In this document: positions 18,206 through 28,120 of the stretch, piece by piece
Layout: the number at the start of each line of letters is the position of its first letter
Position numbering within the stretch: the first letter of the stretch is position 1
Position numbers and translations under genes: made by a program
The notes under the pieces: model-generated
What the model was told of the DNA's origin: nothing
Database searches by the model: none
What the model saw: only the letters and a program-made list of their open reading frames with translations
From: an uncultured Flavobacteriales bacterium
GTDB taxonomy: Bacteria > Bacteroidota > Bacteroidia > Flavobacteriales > Crocinitomicaceae
Direction of reading: 5' to 3'
Assembly: GCA_946482515.1 (NCBI GenBank)
Contig: CAMLRS010000002.1
Coordinates: forward strand, 248,001 to 312,000
DNA length: 64,000 bases

Positions 18206-19270
18206 TTATTTCAAACTGATGGCCAAACCAAAAGTGTGAACAATTCCGAAATTTCCTGCCATACGCATTGCGTACTCAACACCGAGTGCTGATTTGTTTT
18301 TTCCAACGAGGGCATCTACAGAGAAACCTGCTGTTGGTCCAACAAAGGTGTTTGAACGGTTTTCGTTGCTGAACATCTGACGCTCGATCACGTACCCTGC
18401 ACGGAGGTTGAACGCAAATTTTTCAGCTGCGAAGCCGTAGTCAGCACCCAAACGGTATTGGTCATACTGGAACGAGTTTGCTGTAAACGCCATGCAGGCA
18501 GTCAGCTTATTGGACTCGTTGAAGATGAAGTCATACGAAGCACCAATGTTCAGCAATGAAGGAAGCTCATAGGAAGCAGAACGCTGCTCTAATGTAGCGA
18601 GGTTACCGTCATTGATGTAGTTGATCTCTGTAGACAAACCATCACCTTTGTAGCGCATTACCGGACCAACGTTTTTCAGGGCGATACCCAGTTTCATCTG
18701 GTCCTGCTCACCTGTTACGTAGCGGATACCTGCATCGAATGCGATACCGGTAGCTCTCAGGTTGGAGATGCTTTCGCTGATCACTTTGAAGTTGATACCT
18801 CCATAGATGCTTTGGGAGAAAGAGCGTGCATATCCTACGTTGAACACGTTCATACGCGGGTTGAACACACCGATACCTCCTTCAGGAAGATCTACGGTAG
18901 TCACCTGGATCTCGCCATAGTTCAGTGACTGAATAGACACAGCAATCACGCTGGATTCTGAAACGCGCTGGGCAATACCTACGCTGTTGAGCTTAATTCC
19001 AGCATTTCCAAGCCAGTTGGTGTGGTTGAATTTAAGCTGTGTCTTATCGGTGAAAGCCAGACCGGCGACGTTGGTGAAGGTTGCCTCAAGTCCGTTGACA
19101 GATGCAACACCTGCGTCACCAAAGGCTGAGCTTCTGGCCCATGGGTTCATCAGCAACTGCGATGAACCGGCAGAACCCACACGGTCCTCGTTCCCGGCGA
19201 AGGAGACGGAGCAGCTGAACACTGCTCCGGCAACCGCCGCATATTTAAATACTTGATTAATCGTTTTCAT
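18206..19270 (-). CDS. PorV/PorQ-family outer-membrane protein
   Basis: 354 residues with a signal peptide (about 1-25, SVSFAG). The mature start GSAGSSQLLMNPWARSSAFGDAGVA is the conserved PorV/PorQ opening. The remainder is a FadL-like beta-barrel with alternating strands and a terminal aromatic-rich strand (VHTFGLAISLK). PorV shuttles T9SS cargo from the translocon to the sortase; PorQ-type members form the attachment complex. Here the gene is last in a tight minus-strand operon after a T9SS cargo gene and a TonB-dependent receptor gene, suggesting a dedicated helper rather than the central PorV. Confidence 0.85.
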   Translation of the reverse strand: MKTINQVFKYAAVAGAVFSCSVSFAGNEDRVGSAGSSQLLMNPWARSSAFGDAGVASVNGLEATFTNVAGLAFTDKTQLKFNHTNWLGNAGIKLNSVGIAQRVSESSVIAVSIQSLNYGEIQVTTVDLPEGGIGVFNPRMNVFNVGYARSFSQSIYGGINFKVISESISNLRATGIAFDAGIRYVTGEQDQMKLGIALKNVGPVMRYKGDGLSTEINYINDGNLATLEQRSASYELPSLLNIGASYDFIFNESNKLTACMAFTANSFQYDQYRLGADYGFAAEKFAFNLRAGYVIERQMFSNENRSNTFVGPTAGFSVDALVGKNKSALGVEYAMRMAGNFGIVHTFGLAISLK

Positions 19271-19296
19271 ACTCTTTGCTTAACAGTAAAGATGGA

Positions 19297-22200
19297 TTAA
19301 ATATTCTCCAGGTCGACCTGGCGCATTCCTCCAAAGAACTTGATGACACGTTCACCGATTCCAGGTACTTCGACGTGGATCAGGTAAACACCGCTGGCAA
19401 TCGGAATTCCTTTCTGGTTTTTCAAATCCCAGTCGATGGAAGTTACCTGATTGTCTTTCTTGAAGCTGCGTACCAGCTTACCACTGACGTTGTAGATCTT
19501 CACCTCACACTGATCCGGCAGGTTCGTGATTTTCACACGGTTGTCCAGACGGTTGCGCTCGTATTCGGAGAACGCATAGTAAGGGTTCGGTACCACATTG
19601 ATCAGATCAAGCGCGCTTTCAAGCTGTTCACGGCTCGCGATCGTCGTCTTAAGATCATCCATACTCCAGGAATATTTCGGCTTGCCACCATTCTCTCCTG
19701 TTGCAACGTAGTCTTTGTATTTCTTGTTCACGTAAGCGCTGATGCGTACTTCCGACTCCAACAGATCGTGTCCTTCTGCTGTGAGTACGTTAGAGATCCA
19801 CATAAGGCTTGTTACGAGTCGGCTGTATTCAGCATTCGTACCGGCCATGTAGCGATCGTATACCCATGTGTTCACACCATCGTAGTACTGGCTACCGGTA
19901 GAACCGATGTTGTAACCGAATACCCAGATCGGATGCAATCCACCGAATACCGGAACACCATTTGCATCGATGTAAGTAGATGTCGGGTTCCAGATCATAT
20001 CAGCTCCGTTGTGACCTCCAAGGAAGGAGTTCTCACCGAAGGCCATGTGCAGACGAACACCTGTTTCAAGATCGATCGCATAGCCCGGGAACCACCCCAT
20101 ACCCATTGTTCCGGTACCATCAGGGTTACCTTCTTTGTCAACGGAAAGAGAAGCTCTCAGTTTACCTGGATCCTGCCCACCGATGTTCAGGTTGGCATCG
20201 CGACCCAGTTCTACTACTACGCAGCGTGTCCACTTGGATTTATCAGGTGTGATCACGATATCGATACTTGGTGCATAAGAGATACGTGCTCTGTCACGTG
20301 CCAGTGAGAAGCCCACATAAGGGTAAGCCAGTGGCATGTAATCAGCTTCGTGACCTACTAATTTGTGCGGAGCAATTCCTCCTCCGAGCAGTGATCCGAA
20401 CATTCCGTCAGGGGCACCACCGTCTTCATCCGGGTAGTTACAAGGGTTCTCGTATGCCGGAACGTCTGTATTACAGTCGCCATCAGCAGGCTGATACGTC
20501 CCGTCCCTGATCCAGTTTGTCGGGAAGAAGAGGTCGTCGTCCTGAACGAATCGTAACCATTTCTTCGTCGAATCCGGGAAGAAAACAGATGCCCCGATTG
20601 CTTCTGCATACAGCTTATCATCGTTGCTTCCTCCACCTACGCGTTTGTAAGGACGTTGTTCGATAGATACAGACACACCCCACTGCGGAACGATCTGTTC
20701 GTTACCCTGGCTGATTGTTACTTCTGAAGTAACGGAGTCAATCAGATCTCCACCTTCGTAATTATAATGATAGATCACCCAACTGGCTGTATCGACACCA
20801 CCTTCGTCATCCGGGTCTGCAGGGTTCACGTAGTCGCGGAATTCGCATTCGAAGTAACCTCCTACCAGGTTCAGTGGGTCAACCACTTTCACGTTGATCG
20901 GTCCACCTCCGTAATCGTATTCAGGTGTTTGCATAAAGCCGTTCTGAACGATTTCGTTCTCAGAAGCGGTTGTCAGCTTCAGTGCATTGTTCCCGTTTCC
21001 AACACCGTCGAGACGTGTGATACGTGGAGTTTGCCCGTATACGGCATTCATGATCGTACCACCTAACTCAGGTGCAGGGTTGTGCGGAACTGCCGGAGCA
21101 GGTGAGATTGCAGAACCATCAGCATTGATACGGGAACGCAGGTATGGCATTTTCTGCCCGTCGAGCGCTGCCGGATCTGTTGGATCGTATTGCTTGTAGT
21201 TGTTGTAACCGTAAGCAACGGCGATGTAGTAATATGTTTTGTGGTTCACCAGCTTACGGTCACCGGTAGCGAAGAGATCTTCTGTTACACGGAACGAGTG
21301 GCGAATACCTTTATCAGCATTCTGAGCAGATACTTTTTCAACCGGACGGGAGAAACCAAGTGCTTCGTCGAATTCGAAGTTGATCAGACGACCAACACCG
21401 TTCACGATATCACACTGAGCAACCAGACGTGCTTTTTGCGTACCACCATCTGTGTTATCGATATCAGCTACGGAAGCTTCTTCGTTGATCATCTGGTAGA
21501 TCTGGTATCCTTCAAAGCGGTAGAAACGGTCAACTCCCGGATCTACGATGTTGATCTTATCTTCCTCGATGTATTGCTCCTTATAGTTGTTCGAGTAAGA
21601 AGGGTTGTCGAGTGTCAGGATCAGCTCATTGTTCAATTCCTGGATAGCAAGTACCGGAGCAGCTGGCGGCTCGAGAATGCGGAAGCAGTTGTCGAAGAGC
21701 GCCTGTGCTTTTGTATCTGCACGCTTCAGTGCACGAACGGAAGCCATGATGTCTCCTTCGTTGCTACGAGCGTAAACGATACCTACTGTAATGTTGTTTA
21801 CAGCTCCCGGACGCAAGGTAAACGGACCGGCAGACTGAACGAAACGACGGTCACCGGAAGGGTTACTGGTTGATCCAGGTCCAGCAGGCTCGTATTCTGA
21901 CCATGCAAATCCAGGTGTTACACCTTCTGTACTCCAATCCAATGTATCGGAATCACCAGGGAACATATAGCCTGATTCGATAGTTGTTGAACCGGAAGAT
22001 CCAGGGAAACCGCTACCACCGTATACCATCTCGTCACTCATACGCCATTTACCTTTCATGTAATTGTAGTACTGAGTAGAGCTTGTAGGGTCGGACTGCG
22101 TTGCAGCACCACCTTGACCGGTGTAGTAGCAGAAACGACGCATACCGAAACGTTCGTTGTCGATAATGTTATCACCGTAACCAATTCCCAGACCTGGGTA

Positions 22201-23466
22201 AACGATACCACCGGCTGCGATTGCAGTTTCTGTTCTGTTATCAGCAGGACCTGTTGTTACGAGTGGGTTATCAACACCGTCTGCATCCTGGTAAGGACCT
22301 TCGAAGAAGTCTACACCAATTGCAGGAGGATTCTGGCCATATCCCGGACGGCCCTGGAATGGCTCATCAAGAAGGTCACCATTGTAAGTGTAACCAAGAC
22401 CACGTGTTACGTCGCAACCTACGTAGTCATCCATTGGACCACCAAGGTCGGCATCAACGTACTGCGCGAAGAAGGTAGAATCGAGTGTCTGGGAACCACG
22501 GTTGATCAACTCGTAGTTGTAGAAGGTCATTTTGTTGATCTCGTCATCCGTAGCGAAAGAGAACGCTTGTGCACGGATTTCCATACCGATCGCATCACCA
22601 CCTGTTTCAGTGTGGATGTTTCCTTTATCGTTGAAGATCCACCAGTGCGTTTCATCACCAAAGAGGGAGATACGACGGTCAGAACCACATTCGATATCGT
22701 TTTTGCCAAGGATGTCATCGTACCAAGGGTAGTCACCATCGTTTGTTGGATCGTACACACCGTTTGGTCCTCCACCAAGATCGCGGTCGTAGAACGGAGC
22801 CAGGTAAGGATCTTCACCCGGGCCACCGTTTCCTGGCCAGTTGTTGATGCGGTTCATCACTTCATTTGATGGCTCATCAGGACATCCTTCTGCCGGTGCC
22901 GGCGTAATTCCTTCCTTACATTCCCACCAGGAGATGAAACCGATAACCTCAGCTTTACGGATGGTAAAGATGCGGTCAAAGGCCAGACAGCGCTCCGGTT
23001 CGATCGTACCACCACCGTGATCGCGCACCGTGTTGTCACCTTGCGGTTGTGTCGGATCGAAGTTACCAGCTGTTGGAAGATCCGCAAGCGGACCACCCCA
23101 GAAGTCGTTACCATCCTGACGGAATTTAACGGCTGCCAGCTTCAGCTGACCGTTAACGTCGACACCTCCCATCCAGAGTGAACCTGCGTAGATTGCAGTT
23201 ACGTCTCCGGATTTAGGAACGCGATAGGTAGCAACGCCATTTTGACGATCGAGGAACAAAAGTCCCCCTGATTCCAGCTGTGCACTAACGTCGTTGAATT
23301 GCATCGTCAGACGGAAGTTCGCAGGAGCACAGTTGGCTCCGCGGGTCTGCGGAGTCGGCTTGTTAACAGCCGTTTTGCTCTTTCCGAAGTCATGGTCGTA
23401 GGCAGATGCATTTCCTGCAACGGCCAGTGCCATCAGAAGTGAAAAGTATTTAAATGTTCGTTTCAT
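19297..23466 (-). CDS. Giant T9SS type A-sorted surface protein of unknown function
   Basis: 1389 residues with a signal peptide (MKRTFKYFSLLMALAVAGNASA). The C-terminal 80 residues form a type A T9SS sorting domain: VPNPYYAFSEYERN, VKIYNVSGKLVRSF, SIDWDLKNQKGIPIASGVYLIHV. The body is rich in Asp, Gly and Tyr and appears beta-rich, with many DG/DN turns that could bind calcium. It has no enzymatic motif I recognise. It sits 18 bp after the TonB-dependent receptor gene and 26 bp before the PorV/PorQ-family gene. Same-strand spacing this close means one transcript, so the receptor and this protein may act on the same surface substrate. Confidence 0.85.
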   Translation of the reverse strand: MKRTFKYFSLLMALAVAGNASAYDHDFGKSKTAVNKPTPQTRGANCAPANFRLTMQFNDVSAQLESGGLLFLDRQNGVATYRVPKSGDVTAIYAGSLWMGGVDVNGQLKLAAVKFRQDGNDFWGGPLADLPTAGNFDPTQPQGDNTVRDHGGGTIEPERCLAFDRIFTIRKAEVIGFISWWECKEGITPAPAEGCPDEPSNEVMNRINNWPGNGGPGEDPYLAPFYDRDLGGGPNGVYDPTNDGDYPWYDDILGKNDIECGSDRRISLFGDETHWWIFNDKGNIHTETGGDAIGMEIRAQAFSFATDDEINKMTFYNYELINRGSQTLDSTFFAQYVDADLGGPMDDYVGCDVTRGLGYTYNGDLLDEPFQGRPGYGQNPPAIGVDFFEGPYQDADGVDNPLVTTGPADNRTETAIAAGGIVYPGLGIGYGDNIIDNERFGMRRFCYYTGQGGAATQSDPTSSTQYYNYMKGKWRMSDEMVYGGSGFPGSSGSTTIESGYMFPGDSDTLDWSTEGVTPGFAWSEYEPAGPGSTSNPSGDRRFVQSAGPFTLRPGAVNNITVGIVYARSNEGDIMASVRALKRADTKAQALFDNCFRILEPPAAPVLAIQELNNELILTLDNPSYSNNYKEQYIEEDKINIVDPGVDRFYRFEGYQIYQMINEEASVADIDNTDGGTQKARLVAQCDIVNGVGRLINFEFDEALGFSRPVEKVSAQNADKGIRHSFRVTEDLFATGDRKLVNHKTYYYIAVAYGYNNYKQYDPTDPAALDGQKMPYLRSRINADGSAISPAPAVPHNPAPELGGTIMNAVYGQTPRITRLDGVGNGNNALKLTTASENEIVQNGFMQTPEYDYGGGPINVKVVDPLNLVGGYFECEFRDYVNPADPDDEGGVDTASWVIYHYNYEGGDLIDSVTSEVTISQGNEQIVPQWGVSVSIEQRPYKRVGGGSNDDKLYAEAIGASVFFPDSTKKWLRFVQDDDLFFPTNWIRDGTYQPADGDCNTDVPAYENPCNYPDEDGGAPDGMFGSLLGGGIAPHKLVGHEADYMPLAYPYVGFSLARDRARISYAPSIDIVITPDKSKWTRCVVVELGRDANLNIGGQDPGKLRASLSVDKEGNPDGTGTMGMGWFPGYAIDLETGVRLHMAFGENSFLGGHNGADMIWNPTSTYIDANGVPVFGGLHPIWVFGYNIGSTGSQYYDGVNTWVYDRYMAGTNAEYSRLVTSLMWISNVLTAEGHDLLESEVRISAYVNKKYKDYVATGENGGKPKYSWSMDDLKTTIASREQLESALDLINVVPNPYYAFSEYERNRLDNRVKITNLPDQCEVKIYNVSGKLVRSFKKDNQVTSIDWDLKNQKGIPIASGVYLIHVEVPGIGERVIKFFGGMRQVDLENI

Positions 23467-23484
23467 ACAAGTTCTTTTTTATTC

Positions 23485-26400
23485 TCAGAAATCAAACTTA
23501 ACACCTAAGCGAATGGTTCTTGGAATACTAATGTTGTTTGGATTCTGAATTTTCATCGTGTAGTAATCTCTGAAAGACTGCTCATCCAACTGGTTCTGAA
23601 TAGACTGCTGGTATTGAGCTGCCGCCAGGTAACCATCATCATCCCAGTTTCCAGTCGCTCTGTATACACCAAGAACGTTCATCTGGTTGAAAAGGTTGGT
23701 AACACGGAGGTAAACGTTGAGGAAAGTTGTTTTTTGCTTATCCTCTTTACCGAACTCAAGCGTGAATGTACGATCCAGCTGGAGATCCAGACGGTACTGC
23801 CATGGCAGGCGTGAACCGTTTGTTGTACCAGTAAGACCTGCACCAGCTGCACCGATTCCTTCACCTGTGATTGCTGTTGCAACAGAGTAAGGGTTACCGG
23901 AGTAGATGTTTGTCAGGATGTTCAGACCTGTATTTTCGAAGAGACGGAAGTCACCGATCATTGGACCGTTGTAATCAGCTCCTTCACCGTAACGGTAGTC
24001 GAAAGTGATTGCAAAGTTGTGACGTGTATCATACGAGAATGGGAATACGTTACGCAGGTTTGGCAATCCGGCGTTGATCAGACCTTCTGCAGATGTTGCA
24101 TCGGAACCTGTACCGTCAGCGAACTGAAGCGTATAGGCAGCTGTCATGCGGATGTTACCTGTACGACGCATGTCGTAAGCGATCGTCATACCTTTTACTG
24201 TACCGAAGTCACGGTTACCGAATGTACGGTAAGTGTTCGGGAACGCTTCGAAGATGCTCTGGAGCTGTACCATGTTGCGTTGCTCACGGTAGAATGCGGA
24301 GATCTTCAGGGAAGACGTTTTTGTCAGTACCTGCTGGAATCCTAATTCGTAGTCAACAGTTTTCTCCGGAAGGAGGTTCGGGTTGTTGATTACTTGTGTG
24401 CTTGCCTCGATGAACTGGTAGTCGATCGGGCTGAAACGTGCTCCTGTTGTAGGACGCTTTGTAAGGATGTCGTAGTGTGCAAAGAAGGAAGCCTCATCCG
24501 AAATTGGGAAGGAGAATGCGATACGTGGCATCACATTGACCTGTGGCTTGTAATCTTCGAATGCATCTGAAGAAACGCGTGCGTTTGCAACTTGTGTAGG
24601 GTTTTTCACCCATGGAGCGATACCTGCTGCACCACGGATCACTTTCGGATCTTCTACTACAATACCATTTGCATCGTACCATGTGTCACCGCTGCGGAAT
24701 CCGTTGATAGCCGTCGGGTTGTTCACATCGTTTACATAAACAACGTAGTCATCACCGATAGATTCAGGAATTGTTACCCACTCGTAAGTTGTCGGGTCGC
24801 CGTTGCGGATTGATTTTGCCTCTGCAACTGTATTGGCATTATAGATAAGGTATTTGTCTTTCAGTACCGGCTGGTTCGCATCGAATACGTCTACACGTAC
24901 ACCGACGTTGAAGACGATATCGTTAAACGCGAAGCGGTCCATCAGGTAACCTGCGATGTATACCGGCTGGAAGGAACCGATAAAGCGCTTGTAGTTACCG
25001 TTTTCGTCAAACTCGTTGAAGTACTTGTTGATATCGGTTGCTCCTTTTACTTTTTTACCGGTGTGGTCGTAACCGTAGTATTCTACATACGTATCACCAC
25101 CGTTGAAAAGCTCATCCGGAGAGAACATGTCATAGTTGAACATGTTTGGATCATACTGGTCGATATCGATGAACTCAGAGTTTGCACCTGCATTCTCACC
25201 AAACAGTTTTGTACGCAGGTTGTAGTCGAAGAACGTCTGCTCATCACCATGCTCAGCTCCACCATATTCACCTGTTCCGGATTGGTAAGCGTAACCTGTG
25301 TTCAAACGATCATAGGTAATGTAGCTAACGCCGAGTGAATCTGCTTCGTGTGGATTGTCTTTGTCCAATTCGCGGATGTGGAAGTTAGCCATCTGACGGG
25401 CAATCTGCCAGATTCCAAGTGGTCCGTTGTTACCGGTGTTCCAACCACGGTCCCAACGCTGCTCGTATTCGAAACCGAGTGAGATGGAGTGGTCGCCGAT
25501 GTTCACGGAACCGGAACCGGTTACACGGAACTGATCGTTCTCGTTTTTACCTGCACCGTTGAATGGGGTACCGATGTTCCCCCACATAGAGTAAACAGCT
25601 TGCGGCGCATCACCATTACGGAGAGCGTTACCTTGCTGGATCTGGAAGAGGTTTTCGTAGTTTCCAACCGGTTGACCTGCAAAGAGGCGGTAGTATTGGG
25701 TTGTGATCGCAGCGAGTGCGTCGTTTGTTTCAGAAGGTGTAAAGTCTACCACTACATCCTGGAAACCGTTGTGAATGTATGTTCCATCAACGAATTCGTA
25801 TGATGGGCGACGAGTTGTTACAAACTTACCAACGTGTCCGTAGTTGAACAGGTTGAATCCGTGTTTCGGATCGTATGTCTCGTATTTTGTCTTGGAATAA
25901 TCCACCATCAAAGAGTAGAACGCCGATTTGATCTTGGAGCTGCTACCTTCTTCACGGTTGGAGAAACGCTGAGTAAAGCGTCCGTATACACGCCAGTCGA
26001 GCTGGTTTTCCACACCGAAGTTGGTGAAGTTCAACAGGGAGTTGTAACGGTCATAGCGACTTCCGTAGTTGTAGTTCATCGAACCACCGAAAGTAAGGTT
26101 GATCGTTGGTCCTGTGTTTACATCGATCTTAGCAGATCCTGTGAGGCTTGAACGACGTGCGTTCATTCTCCAGTCTACCTGCTCGAAATCGTCCTCACGA
26201 AGGAATGACGTATTGTGGTAAGTACCCTGTCCGCTTGGCGTTGAGCTCAGCGGGTTCTCCAGGAGTGCCTGACGCACATCTTTCTTCACGCGGTAGCTAC
26301 CTCCCATGAGCGGACGGTTGTCGAGCTCATCAGTAAAGTTACCGGAAACGAAGAATCCAAGAAGTGGACGTGTCTTTTTACCTGTAGAGTCTTTCTGCAT

Positions 26401-27255
26401 AAGAAGCGGTCCGGAAACCATTCCTTCGATCAGGTTGTAACCGAATTTATCCAATCCGAATACTTTACCGTCGTAACCGTTCGGGTCCTGACCTTTAAAG
26501 TAGAAACCGGAAGTTACACCTTCGAATGATCCGAAGTACTTCGCAGAAGGTCCACGTGTTGTTACAGAGATGATACCACCGGTTACGTCACCGTAGTTGG
26601 CTGGCACACCACCCGTAATAACGGATACTTCCTCGATCGCTGATTTCGGAAGGTTGGCAGAACCACGTACCTTGATACCATCAATATAGAAGTAGGTACT
26701 GTTGTCGCCAGAACGCGAACCACGAACCGAGATATCTCCCGATCCTTCATTGGAAGTTACACCACCTACGGTTGAAGCTACACCCGCAGCCGAACGAACC
26801 GGCAGTCGGGAGATGTCTTCCCTGGTGATTGTTGCTCCCGAAGCACCACCGTTTTTGTCGATGAGCGGTACACGGTACGCGACCACCACGACTTCGTCGA
26901 TGTCTTCGACGCTAGCGGGGATTGAAAGCTCCAGTCTGTCGAGGAAGGTAATCTTGTCAGCGCTGACAATTACATTCTTCATCTCCAGCGGCTGGTAACC
27001 TTCGCCCGAGTTACTTACTTCTACGTCGTAAGTACCTGGCGTAAGAGAGTTGACCTGGAACTTCCCCTCGTCATCGGTGGTTGCTTCCCCTTTCACCTCT
27101 CCGTTCTGCCTGATGGCCACTTCACAGAATAATAGTGGCTCCTTGCTTTTGCTGTCGATAACGGATCCCCTTATGGTTCCAAGCCCGGATTGGGCAAAAC
27201 CATAAACCGCTGTCAACAAGACACTTGCAAGTAACAAGTTGAGTTTTCGTAACAT
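23485..27255 (-). CDS. TonB-dependent outer-membrane receptor with carboxypeptidase-regulatory-like domain
   Basis: 1256 residues. Signal peptide about 1-21. A CarboxypepD_reg-like beta-sandwich covers about 24-110 (GTIRGSVIDSKSKEPLLFCEVAI). The plug domain covers about 120-250 (GASGATITREDISRLPVRS, then VITGGVPANYGDVTGGIISV). A 22-strand barrel follows, ending in the canonical IRLGVKFDF terminal strand. No SusD gene is adjacent, so this is not a standard polysaccharide-utilisation pair. It heads the operon with the giant T9SS protein and PorV/PorQ-family protein. Substrate unknown. Confidence 0.93.
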   Translation of the reverse strand: MLRKLNLLLASVLLTAVYGFAQSGLGTIRGSVIDSKSKEPLLFCEVAIRQNGEVKGEATTDDEGKFQVNSLTPGTYDVEVSNSGEGYQPLEMKNVIVSADKITFLDRLELSIPASVEDIDEVVVVAYRVPLIDKNGGASGATITREDISRLPVRSAAGVASTVGGVTSNEGSGDISVRGSRSGDNSTYFYIDGIKVRGSANLPKSAIEEVSVITGGVPANYGDVTGGIISVTTRGPSAKYFGSFEGVTSGFYFKGQDPNGYDGKVFGLDKFGYNLIEGMVSGPLLMQKDSTGKKTRPLLGFFVSGNFTDELDNRPLMGGSYRVKKDVRQALLENPLSSTPSGQGTYHNTSFLREDDFEQVDWRMNARRSSLTGSAKIDVNTGPTINLTFGGSMNYNYGSRYDRYNSLLNFTNFGVENQLDWRVYGRFTQRFSNREEGSSSKIKSAFYSLMVDYSKTKYETYDPKHGFNLFNYGHVGKFVTTRRPSYEFVDGTYIHNGFQDVVVDFTPSETNDALAAITTQYYRLFAGQPVGNYENLFQIQQGNALRNGDAPQAVYSMWGNIGTPFNGAGKNENDQFRVTGSGSVNIGDHSISLGFEYEQRWDRGWNTGNNGPLGIWQIARQMANFHIRELDKDNPHEADSLGVSYITYDRLNTGYAYQSGTGEYGGAEHGDEQTFFDYNLRTKLFGENAGANSEFIDIDQYDPNMFNYDMFSPDELFNGGDTYVEYYGYDHTGKKVKGATDINKYFNEFDENGNYKRFIGSFQPVYIAGYLMDRFAFNDIVFNVGVRVDVFDANQPVLKDKYLIYNANTVAEAKSIRNGDPTTYEWVTIPESIGDDYVVYVNDVNNPTAINGFRSGDTWYDANGIVVEDPKVIRGAAGIAPWVKNPTQVANARVSSDAFEDYKPQVNVMPRIAFSFPISDEASFFAHYDILTKRPTTGARFSPIDYQFIEASTQVINNPNLLPEKTVDYELGFQQVLTKTSSLKISAFYREQRNMVQLQSIFEAFPNTYRTFGNRDFGTVKGMTIAYDMRRTGNIRMTAAYTLQFADGTGSDATSAEGLINAGLPNLRNVFPFSYDTRHNFAITFDYRYGEGADYNGPMIGDFRLFENTGLNILTNIYSGNPYSVATAITGEGIGAAGAGLTGTTNGSRLPWQYRLDLQLDRTFTLEFGKEDKQKTTFLNVYLRVTNLFNQMNVLGVYRATGNWDDDGYLAAAQYQQSIQNQLDEQSFRDYYTMKIQNPNNISIPRTIRLGVKFDF

Positions 27256-27299
27256 AAGTACAGTTTAATTTTTACACCTTTAGTTTGTAACAAAGCCCG

Positions 27300-27307
27300 T
27301 AAATATA
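27300..27307 (-). promoter_or_regulatory. Candidate -7 box of the TonB receptor operon
   Basis: Read on the minus strand this is TATATTTA, one mismatch from TAnnTTTG, 45 bp upstream of the receptor ATG (27255). The 229-bp gap 27256-27484 is AT-rich and divergent, and otherwise shows only short TTAAC/GTTAAC words. Confidence 0.4.
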
Positions 27308-27472
27308 GTAAAATTCGATGTGTTAACATTTCATAAAGAAGTTTTACCCAACGAATGATACTTAACTTACGTTAACAAATGTATAACAATAGATAAACTG
27401 CGAATACGTTCTAACTGCACGATTTTCGAAGGATTTATACATATCTAACCTTCATGGAATTGCAGGGATCGT

Positions 27473-27480
27473 TACATTTG
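27473..27480 (+). promoter_or_regulatory. -7 box placed directly before the phosphopantetheinyl transferase ATG
   Basis: TACATTTG matches TAnnTTTG exactly and ends 4 bp before ATG 27485. A start site 4-7 bp downstream of the box would make the transcript leaderless or nearly so. Confidence 0.5.
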
Positions 27481-27484
27481 CCCC

Positions 27485-28120
27485 ATGTCATCTGTTCAAA
27501 TTATTAAGCAAAGGGGCCTTTCTGTTTATTTAATGGAAATAAGTGAGAATCAGCTCTCTGCTTATTTTGACGATTTAACCTCTTCTGAAAAAAAACGACT
27601 GGAGGAAATCCACCATCCCGCCAAAAAACGCGAATTCCTGGCATCACGCTCCCTGCGCACTGAGCTCTTCGGGCGGAAGGAAGTACGTTATACCGAGATC
27701 GGGGCGCCGTACATTGAAAACGAAGGCTTTCTCTCCCTATCCCATACCGATGGCCTTGTTGGTATTGCCTGTTCCCCCGATTTCAGAGTTGGACTTGACC
27801 TGGAGCTCATCCGCGAAAAGGCAGCACTCACTAGCCGACGGTTTATCCACGATTCGGAAAAACAATTCTTCGATCCCACAGACGCCACCGATATGTCGCT
27901 GCTCTGGTCGTTCAAGGAAACACTGTTCAAGCTGTCCGGAAGAAAAGGCATTCATTTCATTACCGATCTTTTGGTTGAACGATCGGGCGATGACTGGCGT
28001 GGCATTATCCGCCTCGATGGAACTGTTCGGCGATATGACCTTGCTGTTAACAACTTCCGGCATTATTTGGTAACTTGCAACACATCCGACGCTACTTACT
28101 TACACAGTGACACAATTTGA
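27485..28120 (+). CDS. 4'-phosphopantetheinyl transferase superfamily protein
   Basis: 211 residues. It has the three signatures of Sfp-type transferases: SLSHTDG (about 84-90), GLDLEL (103-108) with magnesium ligands Asp105 and Glu107, and WSFKETLFKL (141-150). The enzyme transfers phosphopantetheine from CoA to carrier proteins such as ACP. It lacks the AcpS architecture, so it may serve a secondary-metabolite or fatty-acid carrier protein. It overlaps the next gene by 14 bp. Confidence 0.9.
   Translation: MSSVQIIKQRGLSVYLMEISENQLSAYFDDLTSSEKKRLEEIHHPAKKREFLASRSLRTELFGRKEVRYTEIGAPYIENEGFLSLSHTDGLVGIACSPDFRVGLDLELIREKAALTSRRFIHDSEKQFFDPTDATDMSLLWSFKETLFKLSGRKGIHFITDLLVERSGDDWRGIIRLDGTVRRYDLAVNNFRHYLVTCNTSDATYLHSDTI

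Noticed and set aside
19276..20307. A 343-codon plus-strand open frame opposite the giant T9SS gene
   Set aside because: It is antisense to the C-terminal part of that gene, which ends in a clear sorting domain. Composition of the antisense product is not protein-like.
23467..23484. A promoter between the TonB receptor and the giant T9SS gene
   Set aside because: The gap is only 18 bp and holds no -7 box; cotranscription explains it.
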